Shown piece by piece: positions 32,241 to 42,911 of a stretch of DNA of 64,000 bases. This DNA comes from Blepharisma japonicum (lineage: Eukaryota > Ciliophora > Heterotrichea > Heterotrichida > Blepharismidae). The stretch covers positions 248,001 to 312,000 of the forward strand of contig CATKHK010000028.1 of the NCBI GenBank assembly GCA_949751835.1, written 5' to 3'. How positions within the stretch are numbered: the first letter of the stretch is position 1; every line of letters starts with the position of its first letter. The notes below the pieces were generated by a model, which saw nothing but the letters and a program-made list of their open reading frames with translations, searched no databases and was not told the DNA's origin. Both the position numbers and the translations under genes were made by a program.

Positions 32241-32831
32241 TTAAATAGAAGCTTCAGAGCCATTTGACTCACTTTCATTCCCATCTTCCCAAAGTCCTTT
32301 CATTCCCATCTCATCATTTTCTATTTCTTCTTCTGCCTCCTCTTCTTCTTCCCCATCTTTTTCTTTTTCCTTATCTTCTTCTTCATTTTCTTTATCACTT
32401 TCCTCTTGTTCTTCAAAAATCGGGACATTTTTAAGCTCTTCTTCATCGTCAAGCTTAATTTTTTTACTATGCAGTTCTTTTGGAAAAGCATGCGGCCTCT
32501 GGTGTACAAGGCTTTTCATAAATTGTGTAGCATACGATCTCCTTGTTTCCAGCAGTATGTGTGGGTTTATTGATTTCCGAAAATATTGGTAATAAGGAGA
32601 ATTTAAAGCTTTTCCTAGAAAAGATCGGCTTATTGAGACTAGTTCAGCTTGTTCTGGTGATAATGAAGGGTATTTAAATGTTACTTTTCTAGGCGGATAA
32701 AGTGCTGGGATTTCAATATCTTGTGCATCAATTCCTCCTTTCTTTTGAGATGATAAGGTGCCAAGCTCTGCTCTTTGGTTTCTAACAAACACAGAAACAG
32801 CTGATCTCGCCTTTCTTTTTCGTGATGACAT
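32241..32831 (-). CDS. Acidic-tailed protein, possibly RNA polymerase III subunit RPC31/RPC7
   Basis: The protein has 196 residues and no TGA. The N-terminus is basic (SSRKRKARSAVS). A central segment (IPALYPPRKVTFKYPSLSP, then SPYYQYFRKSI and LETRRSYATQFMKSL) has the order of a proline-rich PPxFP-like motif followed by helices, as in RPC7/Rpc31. The last 75 residues are extremely acidic (EENEEEDKEKEKDGEEEEE), again as in that subunit. RPC31 helps RNA polymerase III initiate at tRNA and 5S genes. The match is by layout rather than by strong identity; any acidic nuclear protein could look similar. Confidence 0.5.
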   Translation of the reverse strand: MSSRKRKARSAVSVFVRNQRAELGTLSSQKKGGIDAQDIEIPALYPPRKVTFKYPSLSPEQAELVSISRSFLGKALNSPYYQYFRKSINPHILLETRRSYATQFMKSLVHQRPHAFPKELHSKKIKLDDEEELKNVPIFEEQEESDKENEEEDKEKEKDGEEEEEAEEEIENDEMGMKGLWEDGNESESNGSEASI

Positions 32832-32840
32832 TATATTAAA

Positions 32841-33998
32841 TTATCTTAATGGCATATACAAATAGGTTGATATTAATTTTTCTGCTGAGGTTTCGCTGTC
32901 GTTTATTTTTTCCCGTAAATCTTCTATTTCTTTTTGGGCGTTTTCTATAAAGCTTGGTAAGACGTTGTTGAGGAATGTAAAAGAGCTGAAAATCACGATA
33001 TTCCCTGAGTGTGCTACAATAGCCATGGTCGGAGTGGAGAGATTATCGACTGCGTAAGCTTGTGGGACTTCTTCATAGCGATAATAATTGCTTATATTTT
33101 CTGAGACAAAATAAACACAGCCATCGGAGGTCCCTATTGCAACAGTTTGGCTATTAAGATAGCCTATAAATACAGGTCTTTTTGTAATTGAAGTAGTTAG
33201 TGAGCTTTCACTTGGCTTGTCTATGACCCCAACAGAGTCAAAACACCCTATTTTGCCATTCCCATTGACAGCGGCTACGCAATTTTGATAGGTCGTGACC
33301 ATTACATAAGTTGAGTCTTTTCCACAAACCTCAGTAATATAATTTCTATTGCTAGCTCTCTCAGGGTTATCATTTGTAGGATGAACTATCAGCACCGATC
33401 CATCCCCTTCTCCTACAAATAGCTGTTTTTCGCTTTCCCTTACCCTTATACAAATAGAAGTAATCTCATTTCCAAGCGTTCAAAGCTTCCCTGCCTTTCA
33501 AGGGCTGCTGCTTACCTTAGAGTCCTTTCCTGACATTTTATAATGAGCGAAAACTCCATAAGAAGTCCCTATAAATAATTCTGTCCTTTTTGAGTCCTCA
33601 TTCTGATATAAAGCTATACATTGAGGATTTAATAATAACTGTTGGGTATACCTGGGAGTTCATGATTCTGTAAAACCAATCATACGGTCCATAATTATTT
33701 CAAAAATATATGATTTGCCTTCTAGTGTAGCGACTATAACTCCTATATCTTTTAATAGAGAAATATAATCAATCTTTATACAACAGATTGAACCAATCTC
33801 TGTAGCTACTAATAATGGTTCTTCATTATCAAGTAAAAATAAGCATAAAGTCCCATCTAGGTTTCCCACTACTAGTATATCATTCTGAATAAGCTATACA
33901 TTTTCTCTTTTCCCCAAACAAATAGCATTGCCTAGGACTCTTCCTGTGAAGTTCAGAATTTTAGAAGGAGTCAGTGGGATTGCAGTAAACTCAGACAT
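32841..33998 (-). CDS. ITFG2-like beta-propeller protein (KICSTOR component?)
   Basis: The protein has 380 residues after removing one 15-nt intron, with three TGA read as Trp. The start (ILNFTGRVLGNAICLGKREN, then NDILVVGNLDGTLCLF) resembles the start of animal ITFG2 (FSGSLFPHAICLGDVDND...LVVGDTSGKV). Repeated beta-strand units of the VVGNLDGTL, FIGTSYGVF, FVGEGDGSVLI and AIGTSDGCVYF type follow, as in a seven-bladed propeller. The C-terminus is a short helix (FIENAQKEIEDLREKI). ITFG2 is part of KICSTOR, which tethers GATOR1 to lysosomes in amino-acid control of TORC1. The family call rests on the N-terminal match and the propeller pattern. Confidence 0.6.
33885..33899 (-). other. 15-nt spliceosomal intron
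   Basis: On the minus strand it reads GTATAGCTTATTCAG, 15 nt, ending in CAG rather than TAG. It contains an in-frame TAG, and its removal joins GKREN to NDILVVGN without a shift. Confidence 0.85.
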
Positions 33999-34008
33999 TT
34001 TATATATA
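33999..34008. promoter_or_regulatory. 10-bp divergent start-to-start spacer
   Basis: TTTATATATA is all that separates the ATG at 33998 (minus) from the ATG at 34009 (plus). Its TATA-like composition may be the shared promoter core, or the 5' ends may overlap the opposite gene. Confidence 0.4.
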
Positions 34009-34989
34009 ATGTCAAGCAAAAGGGCTAAAGGTTATTTGGTAGAAGGCTCACCTGATGAAGGGAATATAGACACTCTGACTGAAAATATTGAACAAAGTGT
34101 AAGAAGAATTCAATGCTGCTCTGTTCTTTCTGATGATTGACTTGTGGTTGCTACTGAAATAGAGAGATTAAGTCATTTGTCAGCACTTGAAGAAAACACT
34201 AATAGCAATCAAGCTCAAAATGAAGAAGGCATGAAAATTCTTGGGAAAAGTGGGAATGAGACACTATGGGATACGAAAAACCATATAGAAACACTCAAAG
34301 CACTAGTTGAGCAGGCAAAATCCAATGTTTTGATAAGGCTTATTAAGGAATATAAAGAGTGGACTCGGATGCCTTCAGCCCCACAAGAAGTCCAAAATTG
34401 TGTTGCAAGACATCATAGAGAATATGATGAGATTATATCAAAATTAAACCAATTTGAATTCGACCTCGGGCTTCTTTTAAAACGACTTTTCGAGCACGCT
34501 GAAACTCTGCAGATCTCTGACATTCCTCTTCTTCTAGAGCATATAAACTTTATTTTAAGAGGAATTATAGATAGAGCAGCCTCCTTAGAACACTTAGACC
34601 TACGACAAGAAAGCTTAGTCTTTTTTTATTTATATTCAATATTCAAAGCAATCGAGCATCTAAACGAAGAACAAATAGTCCACTGAAGCAAAGAGCATGA
34701 TCTACCTAGACTTTTAGTCATAATTTTGGTTGATTTTCACAGCATCTACTCTGAAGGCTGCAAAACCAAGCTACTAGAAGCCTTAGGAGCTATGTCTGAC
34801 GTAGAATCATTTTTTACAAATGATTATGATTTCGCCGATGCTCATTATAAGCAAGAACTTATAAATCTGAAAAAAGGAATGATTAGAGACCTCATTGTGG
34901 AGCACCCAGAAAAGAGACCAGGAATCAGACCATTTTTAGACTTGATTGACAAATATGAAAGAGATATAAGGTTTCCAAAGAGAAAATAA
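34009..34989 (+). CDS. Helical protein, unknown function
   Basis: The protein has 326 residues with TGA (Trp) at 34138 and 34684. It is largely alpha-helical: an N-terminal segment with a DDWLVVATEIERL strand, then helices such as LIRLIKEYKEWTRMPSAP and FDLGLLLKRLFEHAETLQI and a long series to the C-terminal RPGIRPFLDLIDKYERD. No zinc ligand, P-loop or membrane span is seen. The frame stays open upstream to about 33850 on this strand, but the first ATG is at 34009 and the upstream part overlaps the opposite gene's first exon, so the start is the less certain part. Confidence 0.75.
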
Positions 34990-35020
34990 TTTAATTTAGC
35001 CATTAAAAAATATTATCTAA

Positions 35021-36190
35021 CTATCCTCCTCTGCTAATAAACACCACTAGAATATCACCAATCCTCATTTGGACAGGCTTATGCCTGTCAAACAAAAGTC
35101 CCATTCTTTTAACCTCATTTGTAGTAACTTCTTCTTTTAGCTTGACTTCAATTAATATTCCGAGCCTTGATATAGCATCCGATACAATCCCTTCTTTTAC
35201 TGCTTTAAATGTATACTTTGACACAATCACGTCAACCCCTGCAAATTCTGCCTTAACCAGTTTCAAAAAAGGCTCAAAATGGTTATAGTCAAAGGATACG
35301 TTGGATTTAGAGTAATATCTCGCATCATACCAATCATTTTGTATCAGCTCCATTTCACAATGTCTTGAAATGTTGTACATATAAAGCTTCTGCTTTATTC
35401 CCTGGTTTTCTGCTTTTTGTCTCGGAAAATCTGGCTCTAATTTGATAGATTTTAGGATAGTCTTTGTATCTTGGATTATCGGTGGCTGTCATTGAATAGA
35501 CTCCAACCTTGTGAGTCCTAGTAAGTTGTATCAGTTTATAGCGAACTCAAATTGGTCTCCTATACATATTTCAGGGATTTGTTTGGAGTAAGCTTTATTA
35601 GAATCGTTTGCGTTGATTCTGCATTCGTCTTTGTGGAGCCATAAACTCATCTTTTGATATCGTATTATGTCAAGCTTAAATTCAGCTTTAAAAATAAAGT
35701 CAGATTGGTAGGTCCTATAGGTATATCGAAATTTTATTGTTTTTCCTTCTAAAGTTCTTAGAGGCTCTGCCACAATTGCACGATCAACTCTATAGCCTTT
35801 ACGTTCACTAACACAGATGGCGCTGCTGCTTAGAAAGCTTTTGTTGAATGTAAAAAGATGAGAATGGACTAATGCAAAATGACTTTCAATTGGATTGAAC
35901 ATTTCATCAAAAGCATCAATGATATGGATATATCAAGAAGGTGATACAGCCATAAGGGCTCTTATATCACTTGCAAGAAATTTTATTATGAGGAGAATAA
36001 CTTCGTTTGGTAGGTTAAGGAAGTCCAGCTTCGGGGTAATTAATTTTGATTGTTTATTTAATATTCTTGACAGCATTTGATTATAGATTGAAAATTTTTT
36101 TTCTCTGGCCTGTTCGATTGTTGATGAATGATGTTCTCTAGCTGAAATAATATCAGGGTCTGTAGCTTTTGTAGTGAATTTTTGTCCCAT
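35021..36190 (-). CDS. F-box protein
   Basis: The protein has 389 residues with three TGA read as Trp. Residues about 57-95 (FLNLPNEVILLIIKFLASDI, then ALMAVSPSWYIHI) form an F-box, the Skp1-binding helix bundle of SCF ubiquitin ligases; the Trp from TGA falls on the usual Trp of the third helix. The C-terminal 290 residues are a beta-rich region (EGKTIKFRYTYRTY; FIFKAEFKLDIIRYQ; QMRIGDILVVFISRGG) that would be the substrate-recognition part; no WD40 or LRR repeats are visible. The first 50 residues are polar. It likely recruits substrates for ubiquitination; the target is unknown. Confidence 0.75.
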
Positions 36191-36406
36191 TTCTTAACTT
36201 ACAATAATAGGTAATTTCCATAATTGATTTTCTATCGGTAAAAGCTTTGGATATTATGATGTTATTATCTTATTATCTAATTCTTACATTCACAGATATA
36301 TATAATATAATAAAGATTTGCTGAGGAATATACAAATTATATGATATATTTAAAAGTTTTATTTAAAGATGAAAAATTTTAAAAATATATAATAACAATT
36401 TTTCTT
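36191..36406 (-). other. Intergenic spacer
   Basis: 216 bp, over 80 % A/T. No frame or structure was recognised. Confidence 0.4.
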
Positions 36407-37573
36407 TTAATTAGAAGCAGTATAACCCCTTAAGAAGTTTTTAATTAAGCCTAACAGTTCATTTGTGTGAAAACGATAAGCATCTTGGTTAAAAATAATT
36501 TTCTCTGCTTCTTTAGTGGCTCGCTTATGAGTACGTGTAAACCAAGGAACTAAAAAGATTTCACTAATTTTCCCTGCATAATTAGGATGGCCTTGAAAAC
36601 ACAATCACTTCCCTTGAACCCCAAAAATTTCATTTGGACAAGTGCTAGAGTATCCTCATCTCTCCCATCCACTTGGCAGGTTTACTACATTTTCTCCATG
36701 GTTTTGGGCAATTTTATATACTTCTCTTGTATTTTCAAATCTCATTCTAAATTCATTTGTTGTAAATACTGTTTCATATCCTAAAATATATTTATTTCTC
36801 ATTTTTCTTACAACTCCACCAAAAGTATTTGCAATAATTTGAGCACCTAAACAGATTCCAACGACTTTTATATCAGGGTAATCCTCATTAATTTCCCTTA
36901 AAACATTTTTTAAATTAATCAGTCAATTAAATTGATGATTTGCAGAAAATTTTCCACCTAGTAAAATGATGCCTTTTATAGTTTTAAGAGCTTCTTTACA
37001 AGGAAGCTGACCATTTACTACAAAATAATGTTGCCATCTTTCAAAAGGTTGGGAAAAAATGCTGGTTGACCATGTCTCCAGAAATCCACAAATATTAGAT
37101 TCCTCCTCAAAAAAATGGAATACTGCATAATCAGGGCTATTGTATATAACAGGCAAGGGATAATGGATTTCTTGATTATTCAAGGCTTTTTCTAGAAATT
37201 TATATTCTTGTGACAGATAATAATTAGAAATCAAGATTTCTTCATTTGCAACTAAGCTTGGGCTTGCTAAAATTCCATCAGATAAATTATCAATAGGAAT
37301 ATAAATTGTGTTGTCTGATGTATAATATGAAAAATAAGTAACATGGACCATCACTAATTTAGTTCTGTTATCCCATATTCCTTGAAGAGAGTCTCATTCA
37401 TTTTGCGAGTAATGTTTGAGTTCATATCATTCTATAATTGCTCTAGCTGCTGCCATTTGGACTCCTAGCTCGCATTCAGTTATAATATATACGATTGGTT
37501 CACAAGTGAAAATAATGTTATTTTCAACTAAATAAGGAATAACGTCTAAAAGCATTTTAATTTTATTTCCCAT
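36407..37573 (-). CDS. Class I glutamine amidotransferase-like protein, triad incomplete
   Basis: The protein has 388 residues with several TGA read as Trp. The C-terminal 220 residues have the class I GATase layout: IKGIILLGGKFSAN near 197, the nucleophile elbow VVGICLGAQIIANTFGG with Cys near 241, and FQGHPNY with His near 329. The residue two after this His is Asn where the family has Glu. The first 140 residues do not belong to the usual domain and start MGNKIK, a possible but weak myristoylation signal. Stand-alone GATases of this kind act on amines or as gamma-glutamyl hydrolases. With the triad acid missing, activity is uncertain. The ATG at 37573 is the first in the frame. Confidence 0.75.
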
Positions 37574-37711
37574 ATTTTAAAAATAATAGATAAGATCAGA
37601 AAGCCACTGAATTACCATATCGTGCACGTCTTTCTCTAAAATTTATTTTCGCTATTTAAATAAAAATTATATTTATTTGGATTCTTTTATAGCAAAATTA
37701 TTCATTAATTC

Positions 37712-38611
37712 TTAAAAAGTGCCCTTAATTGAAAGGCCATTCATATCTCTTTTTATTTGTCTCATTTCTACTTCCGTTAGTCTTCTCTTTTTCTGAGTGA
37801 ATCTTTTCCCTTTAGTAATCCCATCCAAAACTTGGTAATCTTTTCCAAGCTCTTCAATCGCATTAGCTGTATTGCTCTTAAACGTTTTATTGTCTATAAA
37901 TAATTCATCACACTTTTGTATAATTTCCTTTATTTTACTTAGTTTTGTACCAGCATTTTGATTACTAAATGACTTTCTCCTCAAAGTCAGTCTAGACGGC
38001 GACATCATAATATTAAGCCTGTTCTCATGGTTTTTTTGTTCAGTAAATATTGACTGCCTCATCGCATTTATGTCCATAATATAGGGTTTATTTGGCTTTG
38101 ATATGCTTTTATCGTTTTTTATGATATCAATATCATGTTTTTTCTTTATCCCTTGATATGCATCCCATAACCCATTAACTCTTAAAAATGCCTCTTCTTT
38201 TGATTCGCCTCAAAGATCTGTCATACAGGAATTGGGCATAGTAAATTTCTTTTCTGATGCTCCGAATCCTCTTATAAGTGAAGAATGCTTGTCGAAGTGG
38301 CTGCGAAAGCCCATCTTATCAAGCGCTTCCATTTGTTTTTTGAGGGATTCCTGCCGTTTATATTTTTGTTTTTTTGAAGGATTTATAATTTCTCTGAAAG
38401 CTAGTTGTGAATAAGGCCTGTCGGTAATTACTTGTGGAGGAATAGGGGAGTTTACACTTGACCTTGTTAGGTCTTTTATGTTCAGTGAAGGAAGAGAACT
38501 AGAGACTTCTAATAAATTTTTAAAGCTTGTTGATTTGAAATTGTGTTTAGCTAAGTCTATATTTTTTGGCGATTTTGCGCTTTTTTCGAGGTCTGGAATA
38601 GGAGATTTCAT
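37712..38611 (-). CDS. Basic disordered protein, unknown
   Basis: The protein has 299 residues with one TGA (Trp) at 38208-38210. It is rich in Ser, Lys and Pro with low predicted structure (SPIPDLEKSAKSPKNIDLAK; RYSYS-like and TRSSVNSPIPPQV stretches) and a helical C-terminal part (KLSKIKEIIQKCDELFI; LTEVEMRQIKRDMNGL). The start is taken at ATG 38611; the frame remains open for 11 more codons upstream to a TAA without another ATG. No family is recognised; composition suggests a cytoskeleton-associated protein. Confidence 0.7.
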
Positions 38612-39048
38612 TAGATTTTTTAATAAAACGTTTCAATCATCTTTTTCTTATTCATTAAGAAGAATTTAGGATTTCATTGCTTGCTGATATATTGAGAGAA
38701 AAATTAAAATATTTTTGAAAATAAAAAATTATAATGCCACTGATATTTATATATACGTCGAAAGTAAAGTATGTTTAATTTTTAAATAATCAAAATTTAT
38801 TTTTTATTTTTGCCACCTAAGTTCTTAATTATCAAAATCCATTTTTGACTTTTGAATTTGTAGTCAATAAATATGACATTCATTTTATCTTTAAAATGAT
38901 GCTCATATGATTTAATTTTTATTTTTAAGATTTCAATCTAATCTCTCTAATTCTTATTCTTTCGAGACTAAAACATCATATTTAAAAAAATAATTATAAT
39001 AAAATATTTCTCAGGGTAAAAGTATTCGGGGGGCATTTTATTATAATA
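38612..39048. other. Divergent intergenic spacer
   Basis: 437 bp of strongly AT-rich DNA between two divergent genes. A G-run (CGGGGGGC) at about 39028-39035 stands out, but no RNA gene or repeat is apparent. Confidence 0.4.
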
Positions 39049-40428
39049 ATGAACATAATTAGTTTAAATTGTAATGGGCTTCACAGCTATTCTTCCAAAT
39101 TTCCCTCTTTTGAAGATATGCTTGATTCATTCAACGCTGATATTATTTGTCTCCAAAAAATAAAGCTCGCACGAGAAAAGCTCCAACCAGAGCTCATCAA
39201 TCTTAACCGCTACTACGCATTTTACCAATTTTCTCAAAGTAAAACAGCAAATGGAGGAGTCGCCACATTTTGTAAAAAAGATACAGCATGTCCTGTCTTT
39301 GCAAAAGAAGGCTTTCTACAGCCTGAAAATAAAGATCATGACTTAGAAGGCCGTTGCCTTGTTACAGATCACCAAGAATTTATATTATTCAATGTCTATT
39401 TCCCAACTAATGGAAATGGTGAAAGAATTCCTTTCAAGTCTTGGTTTTTCTACATAATTCAATATGAAATGGAAAAGCTTATCAGTGAAGGAAAAAATAT
39501 AATTTTAGCGACTGATTTGAGCTTCTCACATCATGAAATTGACCATCATGACCCTGACTCAACTTTAGCAGAAATGGGGCTTGATTCATTTAATGAGCAT
39601 AGAGGACGGCAGTGACTTACAATTTTATTATCTTCTGATCGATTTTTTGATGCTTATAGACTATTATATACGAACCAAAAAGGATATACTTACTTTAAAA
39701 CCCCTGAAATGAAAGCTGAAAATAAAGGCTGCAGGTTAGACTATTTTATAGTCTCAAAAAAAATAGCCGATCAATATGTAGAAGACCTAAAAATTTTGCA
39801 GCATAAAATCCCAAACTTACCTTCTGACCAAGTTATAGGTCATTGCCCTATAAAATTAACCTTATCTAGCTATCATAGTGCAATCCCAAGTGAGCCACCT
39901 ACAAGTTGCGCTAAATTTTATAATGAATTTTCCTTTGAGAAGCATAGAAGTTTAAATATGTATTTTCATGGTGAAGAAGCTAAAGAAATTTGTAAAAAAG
40001 TCAAAAGATCAGGGGTAGAGCCAGAAACTCCCAAAAATAATGAGAAATTTAATAAGAAGTTTGAGATGGATGGGGTAGAACTTTGCACTCATGGGGAGCC
40101 TGCTATTGTACAAGAAGTTAAAAAAGAAGGCAAAAATAAAGGAAGGCCTTTTTTTACATGTTCAAGGCCTCCTGGACATCCTAGAGATCCTGAAGCTAGA
40201 TGTGGTTTTTTTAAATGGGCTGATGAAAGCAAAACTGCACCAGTTTGTGAGCATGATATGCCTGCAGTTGTAAGGAGAGTACAAAAAGAAGGACCAAACC
40301 ATGGAAAATGATATTATAGATGTAAAAAAAACATGAACCAAGGACAGTGTGGGTTTTTTAAGTGGGCTGATGCTTTGAATAATCAAATGAGAAATGATAA
40401 AAAACGTCAAGAATCAAAAGAAGAATAA
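39049..40428 (+). CDS. APE2-like protein with two GRF zinc fingers, catalytic residues altered
   Basis: The protein has 459 residues with TGA (Trp) at 39613 and 40309. The first 280 residues align by eye with AP endonuclease 2 (exonuclease III family): SLNCNGLHS, NADIICLQKIKL, NGGVATFCK, LFNVYFPTNG, ATDLSFSHHEIDHHD, RLDYFIV, GHCPIKLTL. Key sites differ: Lys37 replaces the metal-binding Glu of CLQETK, Ser158 replaces the Asn of GDLN, and Gly264 replaces the Asp of SDH. Two Zf-GRF modules follow (Cys346-about 391 and Cys400-about 441), each with C-x-H...C...C and GFFKWAD; human APE2 has one. GRF fingers bind single-stranded DNA. It is probably a DNA-binding pseudo-nuclease acting in base-excision repair or ATR signalling; that role is inferred. 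Confidence 0.85.
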
Positions 40429-40931
40429 CACATATTTTAATGTTAAAATAATCCTATTTAAAATTATTATTTAAAAGTATTCTAAATATGGCTAAGATTA
40501 ATTAAAACATTATTATGAATTAAAAATAGCCTCAAATATATATTATAGTAATTTTTGTAAATTTTATTTATAGTTTATCTCATTAATGTTTTTCTTATTG
40601 AATTGGAAGTTCTCTGAGATCTTGATAAGCATTCTTAATATCAAATCAATTAAAAATATTTTATCAATGCCATAATTTTCACTCACTTTGAGCATCATTA
40701 TTTTTGAAAATCTTTGGACTCTCCACTTTCTTTGTCTCATCTTTTTGTGTCTCAAAACTGCTTTTGCTATTTCTTCAACTATTCCAAATTCGCCAGTATG
40801 GATAACCTAAATCTGTTTTTCTGCTCTATTATCTCATTTTAATCTTCATACTTCTTTTTTTGCTTTCTATATGCATTAGTTTATTTGATATTTTTAAATT
40901 TATATAATTTTTAAGTTCAATACTGATTAAG
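40429..40931. other. Intergenic spacer with doubtful frame
   Basis: 503 bp between two convergent genes. On the minus strand a Lys/Arg-rich frame of about 63 codons (40755-40564, RQRKWRVQRFSKIMML) extends further upstream only across a TAG. No 15-16 nt intron removes that stop. It may be a remnant of a gene or chance. Confidence 0.3.
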
Positions 40932-42134
40932 TTATCCATAAAATAGCTGAAATGCAGCTTCAAGACTGCTCACTCTTGCACTTATTTTCATTGCAGTATC
41001 TATATCAGTTCCTGTAATTTCCACAAGCTGCCTAGCTATTTCGTATCTAGCTTGTGCTTGCTGTTGCTTTCTCTGTTCTAATTCTTCTTCTGTTAAGTCT
41101 ACAAATTGATGATTGGCATTTTCAGGTGGGATATTATTTTCATTATTCTGCGGCTCTTGCGCTTGCTCATTAAGTACAGCCTGAAAATCATTTTTGTTTT
41201 CTATATTTTTTTTAACATTTAATCCTTGAGGTACATTTGCATAGGGAATTAAATCAGGAGCAGGATCTTTTTCTATATTTTTTTGAGCATTAATTTGTTG
41301 ATATATCAGGACATTAGGGTAAACATCAGGAACTGGATCTGGAACTTTAGGTGCCATATCATATGGTTTTACATTTATAACAGGGCGAGGACCTGGAACT
41401 TGAGGTGCCATATCATGAGGATTTAAATTTAAATTGGGGAGAGGATCTGGAACTTGAGGTGCCATTCCATAAGGATTTAGATTAGGGATAGGGGCTGGGG
41501 CTAGATAAGGAGGAAGATCGTCAAGTTCATTTTGAGGTGGATTAGGAATAATTGATTTATGAATAGGGGCTATAACAGGATTTGGGATATCATTAATTTT
41601 ATTTTGAGAAGGATTAGGAATATTTGCTCTAGAAATTGAAGTTGGGTTTTCTTGAAAGTAAGGTGGATCATAATTTAGATTAGGTTGGACAGATTTTGGA
41701 GGCATCGGTGGCAATTTTTGATTAGGAATATCAGGGATGCCTTCAGATTTTGGAATAAATTGAGATCTTGATAGAATTGGAATGTCTTCGCCATCAATCT
41801 CAGGATTGAGATTAATTTGGGATTTTGTAAGATTTGAAGAAGGAACATTTTTATTATTTATCATTTGAGGAGGTATGATAAAAGCTGCTTTCCGAGGTGC
41901 ATGAGAAGGAGGCAGAAGAGTTGCTTCTGGTTGAACATTATATTTAACTTCTTCCTGTTGAGGAGGAATATGCTCGATAATTATCTCTTGCTTAGGGTGT
42001 TTAGGTAAAATCCTAAATTGGATCTCAGTATCTATTTTAATTAGTTTCTCTATAATTTCCATACTTGCATCAATATCTCCTGCTGATATTGCTTCTGCAA
42101 GTAATTTGCCTAGCTGCTCAGGGCTCTTATCCAT
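40932..42134 (-). CDS. Proline-rich UBA-like protein with tandem repeats
   Basis: The protein has 400 residues and no TGA. The N-terminal helix pair (LGKLLAEAISAGDIDASMEI) recalls the AGD motif at the start of HOIL-1/Sharpin-type ubiquitin-like regions. A long disordered Pro/Asn-rich middle follows, containing three imperfect units of about 20 residues around residue 220-275 (NPYGMAPQVPDPLP; NPHDMAPQVPGPRP; KPYDMAPKVPDPVP). The C-terminus (YEIARQLVEITGTDIDTAMK...AAFQLFYG) follows the UBA-like pattern of ubiquitin-binding helical bundles. It is likely an adaptor in ubiquitin-dependent transport or proteolysis; partners are unknown. Confidence 0.75.
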   Translation of the reverse strand: MDKSPEQLGKLLAEAISAGDIDASMEIIEKLIKIDTEIQFRILPKHPKQEIIIEHIPPQQEEVKYNVQPEATLLPPSHAPRKAAFIIPPQMINNKNVPSSNLTKSQINLNPEIDGEDIPILSRSQFIPKSEGIPDIPNQKLPPMPPKSVQPNLNYDPPYFQENPTSISRANIPNPSQNKINDIPNPVIAPIHKSIIPNPPQNELDDLPPYLAPAPIPNLNPYGMAPQVPDPLPNLNLNPHDMAPQVPGPRPVINVKPYDMAPKVPDPVPDVYPNVLIYQQINAQKNIEKDPAPDLIPYANVPQGLNVKKNIENKNDFQAVLNEQAQEPQNNENNIPPENANHQFVDLTEEELEQRKQQQAQARYEIARQLVEITGTDIDTAMKISARVSSLEAAFQLFYG

Positions 42135-42309
42135 ATTTCTATAAACTTATATAAAACTCTTAATTATTTTTATAATTTGCAATAAATGACTTTTCTTTGA
42201 AAAACACCAAAAAATTATTAATTTACAATTTATATATTTTTATTTATTTATGTGGAAATTAATTCTTATTAAATTTTGATGAGATGAATGAACGATTAAT
42301 AATTATTAA

Positions 42310-42579
42310 ATGGCAGAGAGGCGAGCAGTGATTAAGAATGCTGATATGTCTGAAGAAATGCAACAAGATGCTGTCGATTGTGCAAATCAGGCTATGGAAA
42401 GGTTTAACATCGAAAAAGATATTGCAGCTTACATCAAAAAAGAGTTCGACAAGAAATATAATCCAACTTGGCACTGTATCGTTGGTAGGAACTTTGGAAG
42501 TTATGTTACTCATGAGACAAGACACTTTATTTATTTTTACTTGGGACAGGTGGCTATCTTACTCTTTAAATCTGGTTAA
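42310..42579 (+). CDS. DYNLL1: Dynein light chain LC8 (DYNLL)
   Basis: The protein has 89 residues, the canonical length. [40 protein letters not shown], then [20 protein letters not shown] and [20 protein letters not shown] match LC8 almost residue by residue. LC8 is a dimeric hub that binds TQT-type motifs in dynein intermediate chains, radial spokes and many other proteins. Trp is TGG. The last residues FKSG follow the usual LFKSG end. Confidence 0.97.
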   Translation: MAERRAVIKNADMSEEMQQDAVDCANQAMERFNIEKDIAAYIKKEFDKKYNPTWHCIVGRNFGSYVTHETRHFIYFYLGQVAILLFKSG

Positions 42580-42911
42580 GCTAAATATTTAAATTGAATT
42601 TCAATATTTCTTAAATAAATAACTGATTTTATGGAAATCCCGATTTAATGAAAAAAATTAAGAAAGAATTTCCAATTGGGGACATGGTATAATGAAGGCA
42701 AATTGCTTAATTTCTCCATAATTGTGTAATATAATTTAAATTATTTATTGATATTTTTTTATATTTACCTTTCCAGTGATAGCTTATAATTATTTTAAGA
42801 AAGCATACAACAGTGGAAAATATACTAAGTAAATACCTGCACGAATCTCCTTATAGAGAATCTAAAACATAAATTTAAAAACTTAATTGTCCTATATCTT
42901 TGGCTATTAGT
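42580..42911 (+). other. Intergenic spacer
   Basis: 332 bp between the convergent LC8 and uL3 genes, AT-rich, nothing recognised. Confidence 0.4.

Noticed and set aside
40564-40755. 63-codon Lys/Arg-rich minus-strand frame
   Set aside because: Extension upstream is blocked by TAG and no 15-16 nt intron removes it; too little to call a gene.
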